DNA of 64,000 nucleotides, taken from Owenia fusiformis (Eukaryota > Annelida > Polychaeta > Sabellida > Oweniidae). Position 1 is the stretch's first letter. Each line of letters begins with the position of its first letter. The DNA is taken from the NCBI GenBank assembly GCA_903813345.2, contig CAIIXF020000006.1, forward strand, positions 29,331,936 to 29,395,935. The letters run 5' to 3'. The notes under the pieces are model-generated. The model ran no database searches and had not been told where the DNA came from. It saw only the letters and a program-made list of their open reading frames with translations. A program made the position numbers and the translations under genes. Below are positions 11,280 through 23,130 of the stretch, in pieces.

Positions 11280-11815
11280 CATCACATATAAACCTCCAAT
11301 CTGCAATCTGATATCATGGTGCCGTATGGTACATTAAGAATGTGGTACTGTATGGTATCATACAAATATGATGATGTTCAGTGTTTACAGTGACATATTA
11401 TAAGTTATTGAATGATTTGAAGTGCAATACAGGATATATTCTGCTCAAGAAATTCCGTATTGGAACAAGACGAAGTCGAGTGCCAATACAGAATATCGAG
11501 ACAGAATATATCCTGTATTGCACTTCAAATCATTCAATAACGTTTTTATCGTGTGATCCTCTGTATTGCTACTGAGATTGTCCCTTCCGTACCAATATTT
11601 TCTGTATTGCGACGGAGATGATCAATGGGGAAAATCTCAGTAGCAATACAGATTGGTACAGCACAAGAACTGACCAATCAGAGGGCTTCATTTCACAGAT
11701 CATACGATAAAGAATCATATGGTACCACATTTTACGCTACCATATACTGTAGTACCGTAGCCAAAACGGTACTGTACAGTAGTTTTAGAGTTGACCTTAT
11801 ACATGCACCAATGTA
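11280..11815. mobile_element. Complex foldback element with 40-bp perfect inverted repeat
   Basis: Positions 11404-11443 and 11502-11541 are perfect 40-bp reverse complements around a 58-bp loop. A second inverted pair, CTGTATTGCTACTGAGATT near 11560 and its complement near 11634, lies just right. Outer GTACCATA/TATGGTAC-type segments near 11321-11360 and 11720-11770 may be the ends. TGTATTGC and its complement recur throughout. No protein is encoded. Confidence 0.6.
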
Positions 11816-12057
11816 CTAAACATTCTACATCACATATATAACACGATTGTTCTACACATTCTTTTAAATGATTATATCATAAAATATAATATATATTATT
11901 ATATATTTATCTAAATACTTTGTCATATTTATTATTTTTTGATATTTGTTATTTTTTTTTTCCCATTGAAAAGGGGTATAAGCTTACACAGAACATTTTG
12001 TCCACTTGTACAAGGGGTGATCAATAAGTAATGGGCGCTTTTTTCATATATCCTTTT

Positions 12058-12560
12058 TTATGTCACCTCCAAAAAGTGGTGACATATTTTTATTTTCTGT
12101 GACGGCGACTGGGAGATGGCAGTTGTTGGTTGGCGTCTGTAAAAAATTCTTACAACTTCCAATAATAATTTAACAAAAGTCTCAGAAGTTCATATCTGAC
12201 TTTACATTTGAGATTTCACCTTCAATGACCTTCTCATGGTCAAAAAAGGTATTTTTCCAGCTTGCTTCAAATTGACCAAGTTTCTTCTTCAAAATCATGT
12301 ACAAGTTCTCAAAAGTTCAAATCTGATTATAGCTTTGAGATTTGACCTTTAATGACCTTCTCAATGTCAAAAAAGATTTGACCTATTCAGGGTCAAAAAA
12401 GGTCTTTTTCAACTTGCATCAAATCGACCATTTTTTCAAAATCATCTTCAAATTCTCAGAAGTTCAAACCTGACTTTAGATTTGACATTTCACTTTTAAT
12501 GGCCCACTCCAGGGTCAAAAATGGTCTTCTTTCAACTCTGCAAAAAGGTGACGCACTTGT
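12058..12560. repeat. Three ~130-bp tandem units in a TGTCACC-flanked repeat
   Basis: The block TCTCAGAAGTTC... followed by TTTGAGATTTCACCTT and GGTCAAAAAAGG recurs three times, with the AGAAGTTC mark near 12183, 12310 and 12454. The left edge TGTCACCTCC/GGTGACATA is a short inverted repeat like the head of dispersed family A, and AAGGTGACGCACTTGTG lies at the right edge. Confidence 0.65.
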
Positions 12561-12799
12561 GTTTTTAGAGTATCGCATCAATGTAACTTTAATTCTTCGG
12601 AATATAAGATAATATTCTAATTTAAGTTATATATCATTTTAAAGCTGCATTAATGGACCTTTTATGGTGACAAATAACATGGGGAGTAAATCACCCCCTC
12701 CCTCTTTATATTCTTTATATGTACTAGTATATAGCCTACCTAGAATGTAAGAGGAAGGGACTCCCCATGACAGATTACTGAGATTCTAATGTTTGGCCC

Positions 12800-13870
12800 T
12801 TAGACAAATGTTTCATGATCTTCCATTGTAACAGTGACCGACCTTAACTTGGTGAGGCAAATTCCACTAGATAGCCTACCTAACATTTGCCTCAACATTT
12901 TTAGAAGGCTCTGTCTGAATAATGGTCCAATGAAGCAATAGAATAAAAAGTTTAAGGCCGAATTAAATGCTAAAATGATATGGATTGCATAGTTTGATGA
13001 TGTGAATACAAGGAATGTGATCCCTTGTTTGTGCATAGTGTTATGTATATTGAGTATAAGAATTATTGAGTAGATGACGCCACAAAGCACAAAGAGGGAG
13101 AGAATGGCTATGATCTGTAGTGTAAAGTATAGTTCATGTCTTTCATTTCTTGACATGGCCCCCGTGTGAATCCTAATTGAGGTCCTCACTGAGCGAATGA
13201 TAAACATGTTCAATGTAAAGGTGATTGCCACAGGAGTTACCATAGCAACCGTTGATACCATAGCGTAATTTATCATATGTTCACTCCTGATGTTTCCGCA
13301 GAAGCGTTTAATAATGTCAATCGTTGCAGAATCAGTCCATTCGACATCGTACACAACGTATCCACATGCCTCGAAATACAGCAATGGTACATTAAACAAT
13401 ATGGACGAGACCATAACCATGGCAACAAGCACTTTTGCTCTAAAGACGGAGAGTATCTGTGGTGCCCTCAAAGGCTTGATAACATAAATGTATCTGTCCA
13501 CAGTAACTAAGACAACCATCCAAAAGTCAAATGTCTGCGTCCATTGAAACAAAGTCGGTACAAAAACAACAGACACCAGCGTCATTGATACCCCATCATT
13601 GGGAGTGTCCCACATTACATACGTAATTTGCATGGTTAGAAACAAGATGTCGGCAACTGCAAGCCATCCTAGAAGACATATCCGTGATGAACGATCTTTC
13701 TCTCTCAGGAAAACAGCCAATGCAAGAATGTTACACAGAATCCCTATAGAACTGATGCTGATAACGATGTAAAAGACAACAACAGCAATGTTGTCCCAAT
13801 CTTGCTGCAAGAAATTAACGGTTGGATCACCGGTTGATAGATTAGAGCTTAGTTCAAGAGAACTATTCAT
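12800..13870 (-). CDS. Class A (rhodopsin-type) GPCR, orphan, single exon
   Basis: This 356-residue, seven-helix receptor reads from ATG to stop without introns. Helix 1 (about 29-55) carries the conserved Asn in CNILALAV and helix 2 has LAVADI with Asp 74. Helix 3 ends in DRY (125-127) followed by IYVIKPL. Helix 5 has a Pro in VTPVAI, and helix 7 reads NSALNFLFYC where most receptors have NPxxY. N-glycosylation sites NSS (2) and NLS (10) lie in the extracellular N-terminus. Unusual points are the missing CWxP in helix 6, no Cys at the start of helix 3 (so the usual disulfide to loop 2 is absent or moved), and no Trp in helix 4. The C-terminus ends TFV, a class I PDZ-ligand pattern. It resembles the peptide-receptor-like orphan GPCRs common in invertebrates; the ligand cannot be named. 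Confidence 0.88.
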   Translation of the reverse strand: MNSSLELSSNLSTGDPTVNFLQQDWDNIAVVVFYIVISISSIGILCNILALAVFLREKDRSSRICLLGWLAVADILFLTMQITYVMWDTPNDGVSMTLVSVVFVPTLFQWTQTFDFWMVVLVTVDRYIYVIKPLRAPQILSVFRAKVLVAMVMVSSILFNVPLLYFEACGYVVYDVEWTDSATIDIIKRFCGNIRSEHMINYAMVSTVAMVTPVAITFTLNMFIIRSVRTSIRIHTGAMSRNERHELYFTLQIIAILSLFVLCGVIYSIILILNIHNTMHKQGITFLVFTSSNYAIHIILAFNSALNFLFYCFIGPLFRQSLLKMLRQMLGRLSSGICLTKLRSVTVTMEDHETFV

Positions 13871-15509
13871 AATTCTATATCGTTGTTGTGAAGAAGTGTT
13901 GCTTGTTCATTCACTTTGGAGACAGTATCTTTCCAAAATGTTATCCAGTCTAACTTAAGCGCATTTTAAAAGTAAAATTCATCAAAAAAGTAAAATTCAT
14001 CAAAAATTCTCGTCTCTGTTTCGGCATGTCCACTCTGTGAAAGCACTTTTTGTTTTAGGTGCTTTTTGTTGGTTTCTATTTTTCAGAGTGCATATCATAT
14101 GGACATCAGCACTTGATATGTTTTGCATTTGTTTTTAATTTTAGTTTCAGTTGTGTTCTGTAATCTGAAACCTCGTAAACATGTCTCAGATCTATCTCGC
14201 TATGTTTTAGTTGCTGTGACCATGGACCTCTGCTGCAACTCAAAGACGTCAGAAATGCTCCAGTTGTCAAATATGACCCCGTGTAAACAATTTAAAGTTG
14301 TATTCGGGTCTGCACGAGGCCTACCTGAATTATTGTTGCCAGTCCTATCTCTTGTCGCGTTCTGATGGTTTTGTTCTGATGAAACAAAGACATGTAATAG
14401 CGTTTTACATGTCTGATTGAAATAACTCAGTAATTAATAATCTCTTACTGTCCATGTTGAAAATGTAGGATCTGCTTTTAGCGTGCCACATTACATGTAT
14501 TTTTATTCAAACATGAATGTACCAAAAATAAAAGTTTGGTGTCGGTGTACTTGTTTGTGATGTCAAGCTGACTTGCATGGACTGCATGTATGTTGACTGA
14601 TATCATGTATCATCTGTATACGCCTCACAGCCTCTTTATTATCTATAGCTAGAGATTTTTTGTATCCGTATCCGGGCTTGAAAGACGAATATTGGGGTTT
14701 TAAATTTTATACTAGTAATTCAAATTATTGCTAGAATATTTCAGATGATTTTAAGGAAAATTGTTTCGGTACTTTTGGCTAGTTATAGTTCGCGCTTATT
14801 GCTTTAAAATGTAGCAATCTAGGATGTAAGAAGTTCCCTTTCCATGATTTCATAAGATCATGAAGATGTAATCCGCAGAATCTTCGGCATTTTTGGCATA
14901 CGCGTGTGATAGCATCGTATGTTTCAGAAACTTATGATCGTTTCGGAACGAATGATCTGAGACGCTGTTAATCGTTTTCATGTTCCCTTAGTCAATATCG
15001 TTTTCGGCATCTCCGTGAACTATTGCGTTCGCAAAAGCTAAGAAGCTCTAAGATTATGATGCTGACATACGTTTCTGACGTTTGCCTCTAAAAAGCTTTT
15101 TGCCTACATCTGGTGAATCATGGAAAAAGAGTCATACCTTCGAGGCTGCGACAATTATTATCGAAACGGATCCGTTAGTAATAATGTGCGTGCCGTGCGG
15201 GTGTGCGTGACAGTTTATTTCAACTTATATATTTTTGAAACCAATAAATGGCGTCCACGGTGATTTTGAAGACACTTCCGAATGAATCCTTTTAAAAAAA
15301 ATAGTGTTCAAAATTTTGTCCATCGTGGGGGGGCAGTTTCTAATGGGAATTACATTAAGGTTCCTAATATATGTTTTACAACTGCACTTTAGAAGAGAGA
15401 AAAAAAACTTTCCCAAATTATTACAATGAGTGATGTAAACGGTGGAGAAAAAAGTTTAAGCTTAAACATTAGTTTTTATAAGAAAAATTAAAAGACCCGA
15501 TACATCTTG
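13871..15509. other. Upstream of the GPCR, no coding exon seen
   Basis: This holds the presumed promoter and 5' UTR of the minus-strand GPCR. No clear TATA box or splice pair was found. A CpG-containing stretch near 14880-15200 is less AT-rich than its surroundings. The 80-codon + frame at 14123-14365 has no recognisable domain. Confidence 0.5.
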
Positions 15510-16348
15510 TGGGTTTACGAAAAACACCGACCACCGACCAGTCACTCTTCACAGTTGGGTACATGTGGTCGGTGGTCGGCTGACGGTCTTTTACATAAAG
15601 ATGAAAAAATGCAAAATTAGAAGTAAAACTAAAACTGGGAATCCGATTTAAAACGTATAATTAATCATTTCAAATCACGATGAAAACGTTACATCGTCGT
15701 GGTGTGTAATGTCATATTTTTAAGTGATGTTTCAGTTGTTAGAAGACCAATTTCATCCTGGTTAGTCACTTTGGAAAAAAGCGCACGTAACATTGCATTA
15801 AGTTCATTCATATGAAACGCAATAACAAAAACACACAAACATCGTCGATGTTGACGTCGTAACGTTATGTTTGATAAACGTCAACTGGTAAAAACTACAT
15901 TTGATATGACAAAAAAAGCTTTCTAATGGTGTACTGAAATGGTAAGTCACTTTTAATCCCGATAAGAGAACGCATGTAGCATTCGTGTTCAGTATTCAGT
16001 AGGCTATGACGATAACAAATCATTTTTGTTTCAAATCTCATAAAAAGAAACGATAGAATGGTTAATGATAGGTTAGGACCTAAGGCAGGACAATTAATCG
16101 AGAGGAGACGGATGCCCAATTTCTTTGCTTGCCATTCGTTGCAAGGTACAAAATCGGTAAAACGTTGCCTAGTCAAACGATTGACATTCAAAATCAAATC
16201 ATTAATATTTTAAGGCTACAAATATGTTCGGTCTTTTACATGATATGGTCGGTCTTTTACACATTTTCTTCAAACCCTGTTTTGAGGCTACCAGTGGAAA
16301 ACACCGACCGGTCGGTGGTCGGTGGGGTCGGTCTTTTTCGTAAACCCA
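15510..16348. mobile_element. 839-bp nonautonomous DNA transposon with 7-bp TSD
   Basis: The left end TGGGTTTACGAAAAA (15510) is mirrored by TTTTTCGTAAACCCA ending at 16348. CATCTTG flanks both sides (15503-15509 and 16349-16355), a 7-bp duplication; an 8-bp reading (CATCTTGT) is possible. Subterminal clusters of ACCGACC/GGTCGGT in both orientations occupy about 15526-15590 and 16217-16335. No transposase frame. The TSD length and subterminal repeats suggest a hAT-type or related element. Confidence 0.75.
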
Positions 16349-16879
16349 CATCTTGTAGATAGCTTCAGAGTTATGATGCTGAACACATATGTACGGTAAA
16401 TATAATGACAGTAAAAAAGTGGGACATTTAGAGTATGACAGCCTATACTCTGCAGCGCGCAGGTTGTAAATTGCGTGGACAGAAGTTAAGCGTTATGTTT
16501 AATTTGTTGAACTAGCCTGATGTAACCGAACTGGCGGATCCAGGCCAGTAGTGGGCCTTTTTGGGCATTACTTGGCTTTTTTGGGGTTTTCAGATCATAA
16601 TGGGCTTCAAATTTCCAAATTATGGGGCCAATTTTTGAATTTAAAGGCCCAAAATGTATTCCGCGCAAAATTGTTAGCTTCTGATTCCACCGGTGACTGT
16701 GAGCCCAAGAAAAAGTGTATGTAAAATGTAAATACATCTATTTTTTATAAGTTAGTTATCAAACTTTTCTCGCTAGGCTAAATGAAACGATTGGTTTGGC
16801 AGTTTGGAGTGCAGGGCCTGGAGTTCTGAAGCTGAGATGATTTCATGTTATTGAAATGGAAATTTAAAATTATACGCAT

Positions 16880-17033
16880 TGATAGATGGCAGCACATTCC
16901 GAGCACTAACCGGAAGTCACTGATTTGACAATAAGCTCACAAGGTTTTCAAAGTTTGAAAAAGTGAGGGAATATTTCGTTTGATAGCGAGAATGATAAAG
17001 AAAGTGTAAGCAGAAGTAAGATACTACCAAACG
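16880..17033 (+). other. Possible untranslated first exon of the liprin-beta gene
   Basis: A strong donor, ACG|GTAAGTA, lies at 17034, and the DNA just upstream has no long open frame. The next good acceptor on + with a matching gene is 31067, giving a 14-kb first intron. The link to liprin-beta is inference from position and splice-site strength only. Confidence 0.25.
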
Positions 17034-17529
17034 GTAAGTATAATGATACATATAAGAAGATACATTATTGTGCAAGTGTTTTTATATGTAAGAAGTTTGA
17101 AGAGTCTCAAGTTTGGGATCGATTTCGATTTTTGATTTTTAAATTTTTTATTGAGCAGCAGCTAGATCTAGGCCTAGTAGCCTACTAGATCTAGTACTGT
17201 GTACTTCACAGGCTGGCTGCTTCGTTAGAATTTAAAAAGTAAGACTTAGCTAAAGATTGAGATTGCAACTTGCACTTAGGCTACCTCTTACATAGTTTAA
17301 AGTGACTCTAACGTATATATGATGCTCAAAATAAAGAGAACTAAAATTCAAATGTGTTCGGTTATATCGCATATCAAAAACTTGTCAGGGAGCAAGTCTG
17401 TTTCACAGTTATTCAATACGTACATATTTAATATTTCTTGGATATGGTGCTTATGCTCTTTGTTCAATGGTTGATTGGTCTGTCTATTCATGAGGTAGCC
17501 TATAGTGCATTTATGCTAGCATTATGATC

Positions 17530-18400
17530 CAAATGTACACACATGACTCAGATGAGCATTGTCAGAGTATATATCAAATCAGATGAAGGTTGTCATAGTG
17601 AATATCAAATCAGATGAAGGTTGTCAGAGTATATATGAAATCAGATGAAGGTTGTCAGAGTGAATATGAAATCAGATGAAGGTTGTCAGAGTATATATGA
17701 AATCAGATGACAATTGTCAGAGTATATATCAAATCAGATGACGTTTGTCTGAGTACATATCAAATCTACATATCAACATATCAAATCAGATGAAAGTTGT
17801 CAGAGTATATATCAAATCAGATGACGTTTGTCAGAGTACATATCAAATCTACATATCAACATATCAAATCAGATGAAAGTTGTCAGAGTATATATCAAAT
17901 CAGATGACGTTTGTCAGAGTACATATCAAATCTACATATCAACATATCAAATCAGATGAAAGTTGTCAGAGTATATATCAAATCAGATGACGTTTGTCAG
18001 AGTACATATCAAATCTACATATCAACATATCAAATCAGATGAAAGTTGTCAGAGTATATATCAAATCAGATGACGTTTGTCAGAGTACATATCAAATCTA
18101 CATATCAACATATCAAATCAGATGAAAGTTGTCAGAGTATATATCAACATATCAAATCAGAGGACAGTTGTCAGAGTACATATCAAATCAGATGACGGTT
18201 GTCAGAGTACATATCAAAATAGATGACAGTTCTCAGAATATCAACATATCAAATCAGATGACAGTAAATCAGATGACGATTGTCAGAGTATATATCAAAT
18301 TAGATGAAGGTTGTCAGAGTATACATCAAATCAGATTAAGGTTGTCAGAGTACATATCATCAAATAAAGGTTGTCAGAGTTCATATCAAATCAGCTGATG
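17530..18400 (+). repeat. Satellite with 83-bp higher-order unit
   Basis: The base unit, about 29-30 bp, is ATATCAAATCAGATGAAGG followed by TTGTCAGAGT. In the middle, a composite with a GACGTTTGTCAGAGTACATA arm and a CTACATATCAACATATC insert repeats exactly every 83 bp: TGAAAGTTGT starts at 17791, 17874, 17957, 18040 and 18123. Flanking units on both sides are diverged single repeats, so the composite was amplified inside an older array. Confidence 0.9.
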
Positions 18401-19956
18401 AAAAACTAAAAAATCTAAAATGGGTTCCATATAAGTGTCACATGGTTAATTTTCAAGTACTCAAAAATCATTACCCATATAGTCTTCAATCTTTGATTTG
18501 CACATAGAGTGAATTTGAACTTAATAGGTTTAATCATTAGATTTGTGTGAAGTGTATAAAAATGAGACAATTCAGTGAACAACATGGGATAACGTCACTT
18601 GTTGATCATGTGGATGTAATTTCTGGAAGGGGGAAGCCATGTCTAGGGGATCTCCAACAATTCTCCCAGTGATGCCATGGTGATATTTTGTTTAAGTGTG
18701 GACATGCATAGATAGAGATCCCATAATTTTTTCTAAAAGTGAAACATTACAAAGAATGCAAGTTCTAAATGTCAAAGTTATCTCATTTTTGTAAAAAAGT
18801 AAGTTTTCAAAATATACTTTGATAATGATCTGTGAGGCATTAATTTTAGATTATATTAAGATATTTTGAGTTTGAAGGAATGAATATCAATACTTTTTGA
18901 GTATGAGTAGTAATTATGTGTAGGTTATAGAAACATTTACTATTTGTAAAAACAAGGTAAATTGCTCCTGGTAATGGGAATTATTTTTTCTCTCTCATTG
19001 ACACAAGGAAATGGTTGCAATAGTTGCAATTCACCAATTCATGCTTTGTTTATTCTCTAGTTTATCTAATCAAAGTTAGTATGATTGTGTTTATAACAAG
19101 TTAAATTTAAGTACTATGTTTTATTTTACTCTTGGTAATACTGAATGTATACACTATGTACTCTGATGAGTAGCTAACGTATTTGTTACATTTATCTAAA
19201 GTATTTGTAATTTTTAGTGCAGCGCTGTACCTGATAGGGATTAGGAAGATGTTTTAAACAGATGTTTCATTTTTGTTATCTCAGAAAACGTGTAAAACAG
19301 TAACCTTTCGTTTTTTGACGTCTTTGTCCAATGTAAGACTGTTAGTAAATGTCTTACTGTGTATCTAAGGCAAGGAGGGTGAAATCCCAGGAGTCCTCAT
19401 AAAATTGAGTAAAAGATGCCAAAGGAGGCGAATGATAAGAAAAGTTGTTATAAGAAATAAACATTTGTATCTAATATATCACCAGCACTTGATTTTAAGA
19501 TAGTTATTCTATGTTTGATATCGATCTATTTATTCTTTAATGCTAGATTGAGGACAATTTTAGTTTCAATTTTTGGCTACTAGATTTAATTCAATATCTA
19601 ATATTTGTCTTTAGTCATACTGACCAGTAATTCACTAGTACAAGGCATACAGGCACTATACCTACTTGAGGTTTTGAAAATAGGATTGATCTTCCTTCAG
19701 CTTATCTACCTACTGGACTTCATTTACACCCTTAACTTTAAAAACATTGTGAAAATGAAATGACAAAATCCTTTGGATGATACATCTAATCATATGGTTG
19801 ATACTATGTTTATTTCAAATGAGGTATGTAATTATGAAAAAGTTGGCAACAATATCATGTACCTTTTCGTAACAGTAGGAAATTGTGACACTTCACCATG
19901 GTAACACATTGTATATTTTATATAATCTCCCATTTAGACTTAGCAGGTTACATATT

Positions 19957-20115
19957 TGGAATAGACTAGATGCAAGTAGAAATAATCCTGATTAACGTCA
20001 TTAAATATTCAAAATTCAGTCAAAGTGATGTCGAGTCATATTTGAAATCCACATGTAAAAGTACATGAAAAATATGATTTCGAAAATTGTTTATCAACTT
20101 TGAAAATTTTAATTT
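19957..20115 (+). repeat. Dispersed repeat family D, copy 1
   Basis: ATAGACTAGATGCAAGTAGA, then TTTGAAATCCACATGTAAAA and AAATTGTTTATCAACTTTG, recur in reverse-complement order at 63045-63196, and in part at 46195-46262. The family is about 150 bp long with no coding frame. Ends were not resolved. Confidence 0.65.
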
Positions 20116-22779
20116 TTTTAAGATAACCTAAACATATCAAAAACTCCGTCATCCAACATTGGTTTAAATTCATATTTGGCACAATTGAAGCTTGTTCAGT
20201 GTTTTTTCATTCTATTAAATTTCAATTTTTGGCTCACCCTGTATTACTCTAATAGCAATTAATTCTCAACTCAAATTATTTCAAATGATATAAAAAGTCT
20301 AATAAACTAAGATAAACAATGCATTGACTGTAATATCACTACATGTATTTATACAGTTAAGCAAACATTTTCTAACTAGGTTATTTAGTAATAAGTGTAT
20401 ATATAAAGGTTATCTCTTGGAAAATGTAACAGGTAAGTTCATTTTTGGACATAATTATTGCTCTCTTGTATCACAGTTAGTAAATGAAAACAACAACATA
20501 TGTAGATCTATGTAAACTAATGCTGAGATTTGAAGGTAATTAGTAAACTGAGTCAGGATCCATGGTCCATTTTCAGCACAGCTTCTTCCTAGTCATTGTT
20601 TTCTTTGACCACTCTCTCTCCCCTTTATAAGATCACTCTTGTTGCCTTAAAATTTTTAAACCACTCTCTGGATCCCAGAAAGTCTAAAAGATGTTATTTT
20701 AGTATATTATGTGATTAAAGGTTAAATTTTATCAATTTTGATCTGTCAGTGAGCAAGTGTTACCATGAGCCTATGGTGTTACCTTCTTCATATCACACAA
20801 GTTTGAGTATTTTTGTAAGGTTAAATGATCAAGGCTCATGGTCTATGGGAACCACAGTTGTTGTTGTTTTCTCTAAGGTATTTTCTCAGCTGACATACCT
20901 ACGCCTACCTTGTTAGAATTGACATAATAGCCCTAGCATATGGACTGTCCTTTAGCAAACAGACGCTCTATCTAAATCATTAGTTTTTGTATAATGCACT
21001 GGTGCAAACTATGTATCACTTGTTTGGCAGTGGCTTCAGTAACACCCTTATGTGTAAGTGTGGGAAATAACTCCCCCTTCCCTTTAGTGCTAAAATTTGC
21101 AAATTTGCAATCTTTAGGCCTGTTTCATGCTATCAAGTACCTGTAGTTGAATGAACTATAATAATAAAGTCTTTAACCCCATAATGATCCCTCTATACAG
21201 CTTCATTTTAACCCCCTTTGCTAGAAAGACTACCCTGGGGCTCCTGCTCTTAGCAAGGTGAATGAGTTCTCCTCCCCCCCCCTCCGCATAACCCTGTGTT
21301 TCTATTCCTGGAGATGAATTCCCCAAGCCAATATAGAGTAACCAGTAATTGATCTCTGCCCTGGAGAATTGCAATGTGCTCCAGTGCATTCTTGATGACA
21401 CACAACAGTTGCATTAGAGTCTCAGGTAGCATATCACCTATCTACATTCATAAGAGTTATGTTCACTGTTTCTCAGGAAAGCTGGAGATTTAATCGATGA
21501 AATAATAAGTAAAGCTAAAGGACAATATTGATGTTATCTCCAGCAAAGTTTTGATGAAGAATTTACAAGGTGAGCATATTTTGTTAATGTATGTTTTTTT
21601 TATTCATTTTTAAAACGATTTTATCTTTATTTTGATTTGTTATGAGTAAGAAATTGTCATACAAAGCTCAAATAAAAAATCTGAAATAAAAGACAAAATC
21701 TGTTAGTTGTGCTCCAAGGTTTTGTGACTTCCGAAAAACAAATGCATAAACCAAATCATTAAGATGTAATATTATATTTATGCTACCCTTTGCATTCGTT
21801 CGACTTCACTTCTTAAAAAGAGAGCTCCGTCTTCTAGTTTAACTAGACTCTGCACGCAGGGTATATTTATGCAAACCTACAAAACATCCACGATAGAACC
21901 TTATTAAAGCCAAAAAGCCCATCAGTCCTATGACTAAGTGACATATGAGCATTTAATATAATGTTATGGTTGGCAAATCTCCATCCTTGCTCAACATATT
22001 AATATGTTTACTTGTTCTCTTTTTGTATATGATAATTATTAAATGCAGATTTATGGTTGACAGTATTGTGTAATTGATATAAACACAGAGTTCCTGTTTT
22101 TGTTAGTAATATACCCTGAATCTCGATCAGCTTTCTACACTTCCCTCTGGGTACTTAAGACGATTTTGTAGATCGATCCATATAAGATCACTATAATCTC
22201 TGTTTTCATGTCCTATAATGGGAATTTGGATGTGTTATGAGTGATAGCTAATTTGACTACATAATCTGATTGGATATTGGTTAGATCAACGAATTCTCCA
22301 TTTCGCTGTTCGCTCTTTGAATCAGAACGTTCGCATATATGGTGCATATATGTACTCAAAAAGGACAAAATTTGATTGGTCAATATTTTTCAACGATGCA
22401 TTTCGTGTAGCTATTTGTGAGACCCGAAAGTTCTAAATCAAATTAATTACGCAATTTTGTTTTTACACCCGCAAGCTAAATAAAAAAATGACACCATCGG
22501 AATTCTTCTTCTTTGTCATTGAATTAATAGTCAGTATACCAGATTTAATCAATAAAAGATTATACAATTAACAACAAAATTCGGAAACGAGTATGTAAGA
22601 TTTGCTTTCGAACCACTAAACTTGACCTAGATAATAGCGACGTGTCTTCTTTGGTCAAATGCTCAGTTGTTTGTGGGTTTTCAACGTAACTCTATAATGT
22701 AATATGAAGATGAGTACTTTTATTCAGTTGTTGCATCGATGTTACAGTTTGTAGTGCGGTAATATTGGCATGAACGTGT

Positions 22780-23130
22780 TGAAAGTCGAATGGAATTGCT
22801 TTTTCCAATATGGCGACTAGTCACGTGACTTCTTCTCTTCCGGAATATACTCCCATTTTCAATCATTGTTTTCACCCCGTTAGGAGCCAATAAAATGAAA
22901 AAAATATATGTTATATAAAGATTATTAAAAGACTAATTGTTTCTGATAGTTTGTTTTCTCCGATCGCATGGAGATTCGATCGAAAATATCGCTTGAAAAA
23001 TGGGTATGAAAATCCCCATGTTAAACCAACGGGGAAAAACAAGGTAGAAAAATTTTGTTCCCCCGCGAACTGCATCATGGGAAATATTTTGACCTTATAA
23101 GGAAAAACTTTCGCGCCATCTTTATTAGAG
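22780..23130. promoter_or_regulatory. Candidate promoter or enhancer in a GC-richer patch
   Basis: Within AT-rich DNA this patch holds CAATATGGCGACTAGTCACGTGAC (written here as CAATATGGCG then TCACGTGAC near 22808), CTTCCGGAA (ETS-like, about 22836), GCATCATGGGAAA (about 23072) and TTTCGCGCC (E2F-like, about 23109). Such sites cluster in housekeeping promoters. No confident first exon or splice donor follows on either strand, so a gene start is not shown. Confidence 0.3.

Larger units (their letters stand above)
8990..12799. other. Intergenic, repeat-rich, no coding exon seen
   Basis: Between the convergent acetyltransferase (+) and GPCR (-) genes. It holds a CTCF-like motif (9047), a pogo-like MITE (9893-10035), a degenerate relative (about 10449-10586), a tRNA-like SINE fragment (about 10245-10332), a 40-bp perfect palindrome (11404-11541) and a ~130-bp tandem repeat (12170-12530). 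Short open frames lack splice context. Confidence 0.6.

Noticed and set aside
14123-14365. 80-codon + frame upstream of the GPCR
   Set aside because: It has no domain, no splice context and an unconvincing hydrophobic start.
17530-18400. CRISPR-like array
   Set aside because: Repeats are tandem and degenerate with no unique spacers, and the genome is clearly animal.
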